Notes: generated by a model from the letters alone, not told the origin. Positions 17,155 through 26,004 are shown, counted from the stretch's first letter. The stretch: DNA of 64,000 nucleotides from Dehalococcoidales bacterium (GCA_016926695.1 JAFGOB010000125.1:38776-102775), one strand, 5' to 3'. Numbers and translations: made by a program.

Positions 17155-19056
17155 ATGACCTCATTTAATGAATATCTGGAAAAAGAAGGACATGCCCCGG
17201 AATGGCCTTACAGGCTGGGCTACGATAAAGAAGAAGAAATAGATATCGATGTGCTCGTTATTGGCGGAGGTATTGCCGGATGCTGGGCGGCCATCAGCGC
17301 GGCCAGGACCGGTCTTAAAGTAGCGCTGGTGGAAAAATCGGCCACCGTCAGGAGCGGGGCCGGAGGGCCGGGTTGCGATCACTGGTGTGATGCACCCGCC
17401 AATCCGGTTTCCAAAGTCGATCCAGACCAATGGGCCCTGCGACTGGCTGAAGGCCCTTATAGCTGCGGGATCGGCTACCAGATACAGTGCAGGGAAAACT
17501 ACGATACCCTTCTGGAACTGGAGAAGATGGGGGCTAAAATCAGGGATACGGAAGGTAAATACAGGGACGAGCAGGGCTTCGATGAAAAAACAAAATTCCT
17601 GATTTCCCCCCGCTACAATCCTTTTCATGACACCAATGTTGTCATCCGCATCTGGGGGACAACCTTTAAACCGGTGCTGAAAAAAGAGTGCCAGCGACTG
17701 GGCGTACAAATATTTGACCGCGTAATGGCTACCAGCCTGCTGACCGCAAGAGGTATCCAGGGTTCAAGAGTGGTGGGCGCTACCGGGGTCAACAGCCGGA
17801 CCGGTGAGTTCCTGGTATTCAAAGCCGTCGCCACGATCCTGGCGGCGGCGGGTACGGGGCCTGTCTGGCTGATCAATACCGAGCTGGCCGGTTATTCCAA
17901 TATGCTCTCCCGGGCTATTACAGGTGACGGGATTGCCATGGCCTGGAAGGCCGGCGCTGAGCTCACTTTAATGGAGCGCTCGGGAGTCCTGCGCATCGCA
18001 ACCGGTTATAAACACAAGTGGTATACCGGGGCTGGAGACGCCAGCTATGAGAACGTACCCCTGGTAGACAGCAACGGCAAGTCTCTCCCGGTAGTCAGTG
18101 AACCCGGCTGGAACCAGACCATGGAACGCATGGACCGCAGCGGGTTTGGAGGCCCATGGGCGAGGATTCGCGAGGGCGTACTCAAGGGAGACTATGAGCT
18201 TCCTTTCTACGGCGACTTCCCCGCCATGAATCCGGCCGAGCGTAACGTTACCTGGAATATGCTCCTGGGAGAAGAATCTACTACCAAAATTATTATCGAT
18301 ACCTTCGGCCAGTCGGGATTCGATCCCTCTGGAGACCTGCTCCAGAACTACCAGTTGCTGGAGGGATCCAGCCCGGCCCAGTGGCGGGAAGCCAGCGGCG
18401 GTGGCCTGACAATCGACTGGAATTTGAAGACCTCTCTGGATGGGCTCTACGCTGCGGGAACACAGATATTTTCAGCCAGGGACCATAGCTTCGCCGCAGC
18501 TACGGGTAGATATGCCGGACGGAAAGCGGCGGCTTACGCCCGCCAGATATCTCAACCGGTGATATCACCAGACCAAGTTGAAGATGAAAAGAAAAGGGTC
18601 TACGCCCCCCTTAAGGCAAACGAAGGGATAGACTGGAAGGAGCTTCACGCGGGGATCGCCAGGGCTATGCAGTATTATTGCAGTGAATACAAGACCGAAC
18701 GTCTTTTTAACCTGGGACTGAACTCGCTCAAATACATAGAAGAGAAGTGGGTTCCACGGCTTCATGCCCTGGACCCCCACAAGCTGGTACGGAGCCTGGA
18801 AGACCTGAGTCTGCTCACCTGTGCCCGGATCATCCTCCATGCGTCACTGGCGCGTAAGGCCAGCAGCAGGATTCTGGACTTTAACCGGATCGATTATCCC
18901 CGGCTTGACCCGCCCGAATGGAATAAATTCATTACCCTTAAACAGGAGGACGGCAAAGTCAGCGTGGGAGAGAAACCCTTCGGCTATTACGGCAACATGA
19001 AAGAGAACTACGAGTCCCATAACCGGGACTATACGGGGGTTTACGTGGAAAAATAA
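17155..19056 (+). CDS. AprA-like FAD-dependent oxidoreductase, second copy
   Basis: 633 aa, a full-length paralogue of the flavoprotein at 14401. It shares the N-terminal WPYRLGY block, the FAD motif VIGGGIAGCWAA, the loop GGPGCDHWCDAPANP (Asp75-His76-Trp77, identical numbering) and the late GLYAAGTQ...TGRYAGRKAA contact. Divergence between the copies is substantial, so this is an old duplication with probable specialisation. AAAGGGAGC precedes the ATG. It belongs to the APS reductase/fumarate reductase flavoprotein superfamily; its substrate is not deducible here. Confidence 0.85.
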   Translation: MTSFNEYLEKEGHAPEWPYRLGYDKEEEIDIDVLVIGGGIAGCWAAISAARTGLKVALVEKSATVRSGAGGPGCDHWCDAPANPVSKVDPDQWALRLAEGPYSCGIGYQIQCRENYDTLLELEKMGAKIRDTEGKYRDEQGFDEKTKFLISPRYNPFHDTNVVIRIWGTTFKPVLKKECQRLGVQIFDRVMATSLLTARGIQGSRVVGATGVNSRTGEFLVFKAVATILAAAGTGPVWLINTELAGYSNMLSRAITGDGIAMAWKAGAELTLMERSGVLRIATGYKHKWYTGAGDASYENVPLVDSNGKSLPVVSEPGWNQTMERMDRSGFGGPWARIREGVLKGDYELPFYGDFPAMNPAERNVTWNMLLGEESTTKIIIDTFGQSGFDPSGDLLQNYQLLEGSSPAQWREASGGGLTIDWNLKTSLDGLYAAGTQIFSARDHSFAAATGRYAGRKAAAYARQISQPVISPDQVEDEKKRVYAPLKANEGIDWKELHAGIARAMQYYCSEYKTERLFNLGLNSLKYIEEKWVPRLHALDPHKLVRSLEDLSLLTCARIILHASLARKASSRILDFNRIDYPRLDPPEWNKFITLKQEDGKVSVGEKPFGYYGNMKENYESHNRDYTGVYVEK

Positions 19057-19175
19057 GTGGATAGCGATACTTCATTCGCTTTACAGTCCGGTGACATTTT
19101 TGCTAAACTCTAGTTGAAATGTAAGGTATCTCATTTTGCGTTATCAAGGACTATTCAGCGAAATGGAGGGTTTAT

Positions 19176-19325
19176 ATGGGAAATAGAGATTTTTCACGCG
19201 GTGAAAAGAAGAAGCCCAAGAAAGACGCCAAGAAACAGGCTATCATCTCCTCTGCCATACAGGAGCCACGTCCTGAAGTAGAGGTAATCCGCAAAGGCAA
19301 AAAACCCAAAGATATTGAAGAATAG
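19176..19325 (+). CDS. 49-aa lysine-rich protein
   Basis: An ATG at 19176 with GGAGG 6 nt upstream opens a 49-codon frame: MGNRDFSRGEKKKPKKDAKK..., ending KGKKPKDIEE. A basic N-terminal half, a short hydrophobic-polar centre (QAIISSAIQEP) and a second Lys cluster suggest a nucleic-acid- or ribosome-associated peptide. I have a vague memory of similar short proteins in Dehalococcoidia but cannot name a family. It is followed within 14 nt by a strong terminator, which supports a real transcription unit. Confidence 0.7.
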   Translation: MGNRDFSRGEKKKPKKDAKKQAIISSAIQEPRPEVEVIRKGKKPKDIEE

Positions 19326-19338
19326 CCATAGTAAACTG

Positions 19339-19375
19339 AAGGAGGATAAAACCGGGTTTTATCCTCCTTTTTATA
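19339..19375 (+). terminator. Intrinsic terminator after the 49-aa gene
   Basis: AAGGAGGATAAAAC (19339-19352) pairs perfectly with GTTTTATCCTCCTT (19356-19369) across a CGG loop, and the 3' arm runs into TTTTT. It has a 14-bp stem plus T-run on the plus strand. Confidence 0.85.
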
Positions 19376-19411
19376 CAAGTACCTGGTTGTATAAATTATT
19401 ATACATCTCCA

Positions 19412-19457
19412 CTTTCCTCTCCCCTCAAGGGAAAGGAATAAGAAGGTGAGGGTGAAC
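19412..19457. repeat. Short dispersed-type repeat in the intergenic gap
   Basis: A CTTTCCTCTCCCCTCAAGGG core with the partly complementary GGGAAAGGAA, followed by GAAGGTGAGGGTGAA, has the look of a genome-wide palindromic repeat. Only one copy lies in this window, so repetition cannot be shown here. Confidence 0.3.
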
Positions 19458-19575
19458 TGGAAATATATGTGGAGGGATTTTTTACAATTTGGTTCTAGCG
19501 GGGCTGTCCGGATGCCTGATTTATGATTGGATGTACTGCATACTCTTAATCTAAAATATTCCGGGATTCTGTTTT

Positions 19576-19857
19576 ATGTCTGATAATGTTTCGCTTACCG
19601 CCGTCGTGCACGGCCATGTTCAGGGAGTATATTTTCGCTCTTTTGTACAGCAAAAGGCCGGGAAATTAGGCTTGACTGGTTACGCGCTTAACCTGCCTTC
19701 CGGCAGGGATGTAGAAGTCTGCGCCGAAGGAGAAAGGAAACAAGTGGAAAAGCTCCTGGATCATCTCTGGGAAGGTCCGCCAATAGCAAAGGTGGAAGAA
19801 GTTAAAACAACCTGGTCAAAATACAGCGGTGGCTTTACCGGCTTTGCAATCAGGTAG
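19576..19857 (+). CDS. acyP: Acylphosphatase
   Basis: 93 aa. Hydrolyses acyl phosphates such as acetyl- or carbamoyl-phosphate in the cytoplasm. The family signature VHGHVQGVYFRSF carries catalytic Arg21, and the GYALNLPSGRDVEV block carries catalytic Asn39. Length and ferredoxin-like fold pattern are normal. It ends adjacent to the leftward DUF362 gene, so the two are convergent and share almost no terminator space. Confidence 0.93.
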   Translation: MSDNVSLTAVVHGHVQGVYFRSFVQQKAGKLGLTGYALNLPSGRDVEVCAEGERKQVEKLLDHLWEGPPIAKVEEVKTTWSKYSGGFTGFAIR

Positions 19858-20613
19858 TCAGGCTTCAAATCCCACTCTGGCTACCTTGATCAGGTCCAGA
19901 TACTCTGTCTTTAGCCCCAGTAACTGACAGGCCTCATTGTCGATATCGAAAGGTTCCCCGATAAATACCTTTCCATACTCCTCAATATAACCCTGGCTCA
20001 GTTGCGGGCTTTTACCGACATATTTTTGTCTGGCTTCAATTATGCCGACATCGAATGGAAGTGTAAAATACAGGTCCGCCATAACTTTGTCTATCCCCAG
20101 GCTGAAGAGACTATCCCATCCACTTGGAGATCGATTTCCGTACTTGGGACTCGGCAGAGATGAAAGTAAATTCATTACACTGAATTCAGGTCTGTCATTA
20201 ATAACCTTCAGGGTTGATACTGTTATCAGGTAATCACTGGAAAGAATAACATTAGGTATCCAGAAGGTGGGTACTGCAAACGGTTTGGGCAATGGATTGT
20301 CCACCTCCACCCAGATGCAGTCCTTGACATCCAGCATCAATATACGCGGGAAGTTGTATCCCAGTGATTGATAAATCGGATTTACCGGCGTTCCCCCGGG
20401 TGTGCCTTCCAGGATCAGGATATCAGCATCACTTACCTCGCGGATTCCTTCAATTATTTTAGTAATCATTTCCGGGCTGGTGGTCACCGGATAGGGAAAG
20501 GGATAAAGCGAACACGGTTTTATCAACACCCTTCTTGCCCTGGCTATTTCGGGCGAAGCTTTAAAAATAAATTCAGAAGACTCGACTATCAAGATAATCT
20601 CCTGTTCGGACAT
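19858..20613 (-). CDS. DUF362 family protein
   Basis: 251 aa. The VLIKPCSLYPFPYPVTTSPEMITKIIEGIRE segment and the later LITVSTLKVINDRPEFSVMNLLSSLP match the DUF362 pattern (conserved VxIKPN... then xxHxxxxxT/SxxxKN), although several of the usual Asn/His positions are replaced. The typical C-terminal ferredoxin domain of some members is absent. Function unknown. It lies 28 nt downstream of moeA on the same strand and is probably co-transcribed with the molybdenum cofactor genes. Confidence 0.7.
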   Translation of the reverse strand: MSEQEIILIVESSEFIFKASPEIARARRVLIKPCSLYPFPYPVTTSPEMITKIIEGIREVSDADILILEGTPGGTPVNPIYQSLGYNFPRILMLDVKDCIWVEVDNPLPKPFAVPTFWIPNVILSSDYLITVSTLKVINDRPEFSVMNLLSSLPSPKYGNRSPSGWDSLFSLGIDKVMADLYFTLPFDVGIIEARQKYVGKSPQLSQGYIEEYGKVFIGEPFDIDNEACQLLGLKTEYLDLIKVARVGFEA

Positions 20614-20641
20614 ACACCTTTATTATATTTTATTCCATCTT

Positions 20642-21913
20642 TTAAATATCCTGAGACCAGTCAAGCATTATCACGTTGAGTATTTCACCCTTTTTTATCG
20701 ATTCCCTGTCCTCAGGAACGATAGCCAGACCGTTCGCCAAAACCATTGAAGTCAAAATACCGGATCCCTGGGGTCCGGTTAAACGGGCATAATATTGACC
20801 TTCTCTTTTTTCAACAATCACCCGTGCGAAAACGCGGCGGCCATCATCATTTTTGATGTTGTCTTCAATAACAGCTTCTATGGTGGGTTTGACCAGATTT
20901 TTCTTTCCCATCATTTTGAGTATTGCGGGACGAACGAATAACTCGTAATTGACCATACAACTCACGGAGTTGCCCGCCAGACCCATATGGGGCAGTTCTC
21001 TTCTGGCCTTGCCCTGCTCCAACTTTTTTATCGTACCAAATGCCAGCGGCTTGCCTGGTTTTGTCCTGACTTTCCAGAACACTATTTCGCCCTGCCTGGC
21101 CAGCACTTCCTTCACCACATCATAATCCCCCATTGAAACTCCGCCGATGGTTATCAACATATCAGCTTCCAGACCCTGATTGATTTTATTGACAACCGAA
21201 GCTTCATTATCCAGCGCAATACCCAGCAGCCGCGGAACAGCCCCCTCACGCATGACCTGTGCTGCAACACTATAGGTATTGCTGTTGTAAATTTTCCCCT
21301 CCTCCAGGGGTTCACCCAGGCTGATCAGCTCATCTCCGGTTGCCAGGATAGCCACAACCGGACGGCGTATAACCTTCACTTTTTCCCTGCCGAGAGATGC
21401 CAGAACACCGATTTCCGAAGGCCTGATGTTTGTTCCCCGTGAAAGCACAAGCTGACCCTTTCCAACGCTTTCACCGGCCTTTCGAATATTATTGCCTTCC
21501 TTACCTTCGGTCATGATTCCTATTTCAGAGGGAAAACCGCTGGATGACGCCATACGTTGAGTCTCATCTGTTTCCTCAAAGGGAATCACACAATCAGCCC
21601 CTGGAGGCGTAGGAGCGCCTGTCATAATACGTACCGCTGTACCGGACTCAACCGCTTTCCCGGGTACACCTCCGGCTACGACAACATCGACCACGCGTAA
21701 AATACGGGGACTGGCACTGCTAGATCCTTTTGTATCCGAGGTTTTAACAGCGTATCCATCCATCGCTGAATTGTCCCTGGGCGGCACATCTATCGAGGAA
21801 TATACATCCTCGGCCAGTACCTGACCCAGCGATTCCAGTATACCGCGTTCTTCCTCTCCTAAAACCTGGATGCTGCTTAATATTTTCTCTAATGCCTGTT
21901 CAACACTTATCAA
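20642..21913 (-). CDS. moeA: Molybdopterin molybdenumtransferase MoeA
   Basis: 423 aa, starting at a TTG that overlaps the mobA stop (TTGA), so translation is coupled. MoeA inserts molybdate into adenylylated molybdopterin. Visible blocks: VPPRDNSAMDGYAV, RIMTGAPTPPGADCVIPFE, the MoCF/MogA-like core AILATGDELISLGEPLEEGKIYNSN, and TIGGVSMGDYDVVKEVL; the C-terminal domain IV ends with VMLDW. Full length. Neighbours mobA upstream and DUF362 downstream. Confidence 0.95.
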   Translation of the reverse strand: MISVEQALEKILSSIQVLGEEERGILESLGQVLAEDVYSSIDVPPRDNSAMDGYAVKTSDTKGSSSASPRILRVVDVVVAGGVPGKAVESGTAVRIMTGAPTPPGADCVIPFEETDETQRMASSSGFPSEIGIMTEGKEGNNIRKAGESVGKGQLVLSRGTNIRPSEIGVLASLGREKVKVIRRPVVAILATGDELISLGEPLEEGKIYNSNTYSVAAQVMREGAVPRLLGIALDNEASVVNKINQGLEADMLITIGGVSMGDYDVVKEVLARQGEIVFWKVRTKPGKPLAFGTIKKLEQGKARRELPHMGLAGNSVSCMVNYELFVRPAILKMMGKKNLVKPTIEAVIEDNIKNDDGRRVFARVIVEKREGQYYARLTGPQGSGILTSMVLANGLAIVPEDRESIKKGEILNVIMLDWSQDI

Positions 21914-22524
21914 TTTTCAATTCCCCTCTCAAGCAGTTCCCGCCCCAAATGCAATTCTGCTTCAGTATTAATGTTGAAAAAGCTCAGATGCTTCAGGTCG
22001 AACCTGTCGATCTGGCTGTTGTCCACGTACCTCACCTTTACCATGGGAAAAAGCTCCAGTATGGAAAGCCTGTCTTGCTTGATCAAAAATTCAATCGGAT
22101 TGAGGCAATTCCTGGAATAAACGGCATGCAGCGGTTCCAGTACTCCCTCGTTCGTTCTTGGTATTACCACATCATAGCTATCGGCTAAACCCAGCATATA
22201 TCTAAGTAGCCCGACATTTAAAAACGGCATGTCACAGGCTACCACCAGGTTGTATATGGTCTTTGAAAGTTTAATCCCCGTATATACGCCGCCCAGCGAT
22301 CCTTTCCCGGGATGAACATCTTCTACTACTCTCAAACCGGTATAGTCTGCCAGTTTCGGCAGGTCTGAGTCTCTCGCTGCAACAACAAGGATCTCACTTT
22401 CAAAAGATTTGAGGCTGTCTATTACTCTTTCAAGTAAACTTGATTCTCCCAGTTTCTCTAATACTTTGTTTCGGCCTAACCGGGAACTTTTTCCTCCAGC
22501 AAGAATGATACAGCTTACATCCAA
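21910..22524 (-). CDS. mobA: Molybdenum cofactor guanylyltransferase MobA-like
   Basis: 204 aa. The nucleotidyltransferase N-terminus CIILAGGKSSRLGRNKVLEKLG is the LAGGxSxRxGxxK signature of MobA/MocA, and VVACDMPFLN is the metal-binding block. MobA joins GMP to molybdenum cofactor; the related MocA uses CMP. Given the neighbouring yqeB and cysteine desulfurase genes, the cytosine form used by molybdenum hydroxylases is possible, but the sequence does not settle it. The start is a TTG with only a weak upstream AGGT. Confidence 0.88.
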   Translation of the reverse strand: MDVSCIILAGGKSSRLGRNKVLEKLGESSLLERVIDSLKSFESEILVVAARDSDLPKLADYTGLRVVEDVHPGKGSLGGVYTGIKLSKTIYNLVVACDMPFLNVGLLRYMLGLADSYDVVIPRTNEGVLEPLHAVYSRNCLNPIEFLIKQDRLSILELFPMVKVRYVDNSQIDRFDLKHLSFFNINTEAELHLGRELLERGIEN

Positions 22525-22752
22525 AGGAATTTCACTTACCTCCGTATCATCCGTATCCGATTGAATACATTATCTATTTTACCATAATAATTAACCCTTG
22601 ACATTAGTTTTTTTACTCCTTTTAAGTTCAAAAAAAGCCCCGCCAGATTCAAAAACAACACTAAAGCAATGACCCGGGCGTTTTCTTAAGCTGACCTGAT
22701 TTCAAACCGGTCTTTCCTTGTACTAACCAGCCGTGAGTTTTTCGAAGTTAAA

Positions 22753-22830
22753 ACGGAGAAACCGGTCCCCGGCAGCCTGTTAGTGCCTTTGCCTGCACTG
22801 ATACCTCCGTCAGGTACCCCCTGATACCTG
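22753..22830 (-). ncRNA. Possible structured leader RNA upstream of mobA-moeA
   Basis: The 416-nt gap 22525-22940 has no gene but several nested helices on the minus strand. ACGGAG/CTCCGT (22753-22758 with 22805-22810) encloses AGTGC/GCACT (22782-22786 with 22795-22799), and an adjacent CAGGTA/TACCTG hairpin (22811-22816 with 22825-22830) follows. The octamer GGTATCAG occurs twice on the minus strand. It lies about 230-300 nt before mobA. By eye it does not match the molybdenum-cofactor riboswitch consensus. Other parts of the gap show nothing clear. Confidence 0.35.
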
Positions 22831-22940
22831 CCCGGGAGAGTGTGTTATATACCTGACCTGCTGAAGGAAGAAACATGCGGTTGTATGTTCCGGGGATCCT
22901 TGCAAGTGTAAGCAACATCCAGGCCGGTTTTACGACCCTG

Positions 22941-23891
22941 CTATTTTTTCCCGGCCTCGATCATCTTGTTAACGGCCCCGAGCGCGCGCAAACGTATATG
23001 CTCCGGTACTTTTACCACAGGAGACATCTCTTCCAGTGCCTGCAACACCTTGTCCAGCGTAATCAGCTTCATGTGCGGGCAAATCGCCTGTTCCGAAACG
23101 GGAACGTAAGTAATATCGGGATTTTCTTTCCTTAAACGGTAGATAAAACCTATCTCTGTGCCGACAATGATTTCTCTGGCGGATGTCCTGTGTACAAAAT
23201 TGACCATCCCGCTTGTACTCACTACCTCATCCGCTACGGCTATTGTTTCCGGCCGGCACTCGGGATGTACCATTACTTTAGCCTCCGGATACCGGGCTTT
23301 CGCCAGCTTGATATCCTCCGGAGTGATTCTGGCATGAGTGGGACAGTAACCCGGCCACAGGATCATCTTTTTACTGGTTTTGGTCGAAACATAGTGTCCC
23401 AGATTTTGATCCGGTACAAACAGGATTTCATTTGAGGCAAGACTGTTGACTACCTCAATGGCGTTAGCCGAGGTGCAGCAAATATCAGACTCGGCTTTGA
23501 CTTCTGCCGGTGAATTCACATAACAGACCACCGCGGCTGCCGGATGTTCATTCTTCTTTTCTCTCAATGCGGAAGCCGTGATCATGTCTGCCATCAAACA
23601 CCCTGCGTTAAATTCAGGCAGTATAATGGTCTTGTCCGGGCAAAGGATGGAAGCCGTCTCCGCCATGAAATGGACCCCGCAAAACACGATCACCTCTGCA
23701 TCCGTCCCCGCGGCCTTACGGCTTAACTCCAGAGAATCCCCCAGGAAATCGGCAATATCCTGGACCTCTCCCAACTGATAGTTATGCACCAGTATTACCG
23801 CTTTCCGCCTGGCTTTTAATTCGTTGATTTTTTTTACCAGAACTTCACTTTCGTCCAGCATAAGTATTTCCATTTTCAGTTGATTTTTCAT
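22941..23891 (-). CDS. nadA: Quinolinate synthase NadA
   Basis: 316 aa. Condenses iminoaspartate with dihydroxyacetone phosphate to quinolinate in NAD synthesis, using a [4Fe-4S] cluster. Family blocks: AVILVHNYQLGEVQDIADFLGDSL, VIVFCGVHFMAETA, MVHPECRPE, TSGMVNFV and the C-terminal AICPHMKLITL. The three cluster cysteines are in the FCGVHFM, HPECRPE and AICPHMK blocks. No nadB or nadC lies nearby. The first ATG has no evident ribosome site; an in-frame ATG a few codons in is an alternative. Confidence 0.95.
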   Translation of the reverse strand: MKNQLKMEILMLDESEVLVKKINELKARRKAVILVHNYQLGEVQDIADFLGDSLELSRKAAGTDAEVIVFCGVHFMAETASILCPDKTIILPEFNAGCLMADMITASALREKKNEHPAAAVVCYVNSPAEVKAESDICCTSANAIEVVNSLASNEILFVPDQNLGHYVSTKTSKKMILWPGYCPTHARITPEDIKLAKARYPEAKVMVHPECRPETIAVADEVVSTSGMVNFVHRTSAREIIVGTEIGFIYRLRKENPDITYVPVSEQAICPHMKLITLDKVLQALEEMSPVVKVPEHIRLRALGAVNKMIEAGKK

Positions 23892-24035
23892 GCAATACGC
23901 GTGTCGTTTCTTCCCGCTGCCCGCTTCATCAAATCGCCTGCGGATTGCCGTTCATTCTTTATCCTCTATGCCCGGACCGGTTCTCCCGCGGTCTGATATT
24001 CCCGCCAACATTCTCTCTTTGATTATAACATGCCT

Positions 24036-25205
24036 TTATGTCAATTTCTTTTTATACGCGGGAGACATTGCCCTGAGTTTGTTTACTATTCCTGGCAATT
24101 TTTTCAGTACTCTCTCGATTTCTTCTTCGGTGGTCCATTTTCCCAGCGTAAACCGTATAGAACATCTGGCTTCATCGGAAGGTACCTGCATAGCCGTGAG
24201 GACAGGTGAAGGCTCCAGGCTTCCTGAATTACAGGCCGAACCGGCAGAGGCGCAAATACCCTCCATATCCAGGCTGATAAGGGTGGCTTCTCCCTCTGCG
24301 AAGGGAATACTGATATTGATATTATTGGGCAAGCGCATGGACGGATGGCCGTTCAGTTTCACAAGTTCTATTCTTTCTCCCAGTTCCCGCACCATGCGAT
24401 CGCGCAGCTCCGACAGCCTCTCTGCCTCCTGTACCATCTCCCGGCTGGCGATTTCAACAGCCTTACCCAGGCCGACAATGCCGGGGACATTATAGGTGCT
24501 GCCGCGGCGTCCGTTCTCCTGCCCGCCGCCCAGTAAAAAAGGCGTCAGACGGGTCCCTTTACGGACATATAACGCGCCGACGCCTTTAGGGCCGCATAGC
24601 TTGTGGCCCGCCATCGAAAGCAGGTCCACATTCAACCGGTTGACATCAATGGGAATATGACCGAATGCCTGTACAGCGTCAGTATGCAGGTAAATACCGG
24701 CATCCCGGGTTATCCGGCCTATTTCACTCAGCGGCTGTATAGTTCCAACTTCATTGCTGGCATATATTACAGATACCAGGATCGTTTCGGATGTAATGGC
24801 CGTCTTAACATCCTCGGGATCAACCATCCCGTATTTATCCACAGGCAGAATCGTTAACTTAAAACCCATCTTCTCTAAAAAACGGCATGGTTCAAGCACG
24901 GCATGGTGCTCTACGGGACTGATTATGATATGATTGCCTTTATCCTTGTTAGCATGGGCTACCCCCTTCACTGCACAATTATCCGACTCGGTCCCTCCGC
25001 TGGTGAACACGATTTCTTCAGTACCGGCGTTCAATAACTCCGCTACCTTTTTTCGGGCAGTCTCTACTGCGGACCTGGCTTCCACTCCATAACAGTGAAC
25101 GCTGGAAGGGTTTCCAAAAGTCCTTCTGAAATATGGAACCATGGCTTTGAATACTTCAGGATGCACCGGAGTGGTAGCCGCATAGTCCATGTAAATCCGT
25201 TTCAA
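24036..25205 (-). CDS. iscS: Cysteine desulfurase, NifS/IscS type
   Basis: I prefer the TTG at 25205 (LKRIYMDYAATTPVHPE, with GAAGG 8 nt upstream) over a TTG at 25220; it gives 389 aa. PLP enzyme that removes sulfur (or selenium) from cysteine. PLP Lys lies in SMAGHKLCGPKG, the HHA in PVEHHAVLEPC, and the catalytic Cys in SAGSACNSGSLEPS with the long loop of the IscS/NifS class. It starts next to the yqeB stop, so coupling is likely. In this context it probably supplies sulfur or selenium to molybdenum hydroxylases (inference from neighbours). Confidence 0.93.
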   Translation of the reverse strand: MKRIYMDYAATTPVHPEVFKAMVPYFRRTFGNPSSVHCYGVEARSAVETARKKVAELLNAGTEEIVFTSGGTESDNCAVKGVAHANKDKGNHIIISPVEHHAVLEPCRFLEKMGFKLTILPVDKYGMVDPEDVKTAITSETILVSVIYASNEVGTIQPLSEIGRITRDAGIYLHTDAVQAFGHIPIDVNRLNVDLLSMAGHKLCGPKGVGALYVRKGTRLTPFLLGGGQENGRRGSTYNVPGIVGLGKAVEIASREMVQEAERLSELRDRMVRELGERIELVKLNGHPSMRLPNNINISIPFAEGEATLISLDMEGICASAGSACNSGSLEPSPVLTAMQVPSDEARCSIRFTLGKWTTEEEIERVLKKLPGIVNKLRAMSPAYKKKLT

Positions 25206-25206
25206 T

Positions 25207-26004
25207 TTATTCGCCTTCAATATTAAAACTCATCATTATCGCTTCAAGTACCCCTCCGGCTACAGCTCTCATGCTGTCCCGGATGGAAAAACAGGCGGAT
25301 CTATCAACTCCAGGATCAATTTCAGCCAGCCGGGTATGAGACAGGACCTTTATCTGGTCCCGTAATATCCCCCGCATAACCCCTGATAGAGGCGCATTGA
25401 CCGGCAGGTCGTTCAGCCTGCCGATTTCATCCCCGGCTAAAACTGCGTCTCCGATATTATTCTGCGTGGTAAAAACACCGGCTTCTTCCGCCAATACTAA
25501 TCCCCTGTCACGGTCAGCATCATTCTCATCCTCGGCACATCCTTCAATCAGCACTCTGCCCAGATTGTAACCCGGATGCGTCTCTATTACCAGATGAACA
25601 TCTTCCCCTGCCGTAAAACCCGGACCGATCCCGATGACCAGAGCAGCATCCTCCATGGTAGTATTAGTCTTGCGTCTAAGCATCATGGCATTAACCAGTA
25701 CGTCCGGTTTTAATAAAGGCTTTACGGATAACTCCGGGTCGACTACTACCGGCAGATTCCCGTTTCTCCAAGCACGGTAAATATACTCTAAAGATGGTTG
25801 TATCCGCTCGGAAGCAATATCTTCCACTTTTTTCCTGGTATCAAACACCGTTTCGGAAAAGCTGCATCCCCGGTGAATCGCCAGGGGGCTGGCAATTTCC
25901 GTTATGCAGACCCTGAAGTGACTGCGTACCATACGTTGTGCGATGGCGCTGCCAACCTCACCCCCACCCCTGATCAACACTATTAGTTCAGATAATTTTC
26001 TCAT
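25207..26004 (-). CDS. yqeB: Selenium-dependent molybdenum hydroxylase accessory protein, YqeB/EF2563 type
   Basis: 265 aa. N-terminal nucleotide-binding motif LIVLIRGGGEVGSAIAQRMVRS, then the family blocks VVVDPELSV..LKPDVLVNAMMLRRKTNT and GIGPGFTAGEDVHLVIETHPGYNLGRVL. Known: this family (EF2563/YqeB) co-occurs with selenium-dependent molybdenum hydroxylases. The following gene is a cysteine desulfurase, and mobA-moeA lie a few kb downstream. No hydroxylase structural gene, selD or yqeC is in the window. Confidence 0.85.
   Translation of the reverse strand: MRKLSELIVLIRGGGEVGSAIAQRMVRSHFRVCITEIASPLAIHRGCSFSETVFDTRKKVEDIASERIQPSLEYIYRAWRNGNLPVVVDPELSVKPLLKPDVLVNAMMLRRKTNTTMEDAALVIGIGPGFTAGEDVHLVIETHPGYNLGRVLIEGCAEDENDADRDRGLVLAEEAGVFTTQNNIGDAVLAGDEIGRLNDLPVNAPLSGVMRGILRDQIKVLSHTRLAEIDPGVDRSACFSIRDSMRAVAGGVLEAIMMSFNIEGE

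Noticed and set aside
14401..19056. Dissimilatory APS reductase operon
   Set aside because: The flavoprotein and ferredoxin resemble AprA and AprB, but sat, qmo and dsr genes are missing, the pair is duplicated and the DHW loop is distinctive.
19860..19890. tRNA-like T-arm text (GGCTTCAAATCCC)
   Set aside because: It is the C-terminal coding end of the DUF362 gene and no acceptor, D or anticodon arms are present. No tRNA or rRNA was seen in the window.
22525..22940. Molybdenum-cofactor or NAD riboswitch
   Set aside because: The gap is in a plausible place for a cofactor riboswitch, but the conserved blocks of those classes could not be matched by eye; kept only as an unnamed structured leader.
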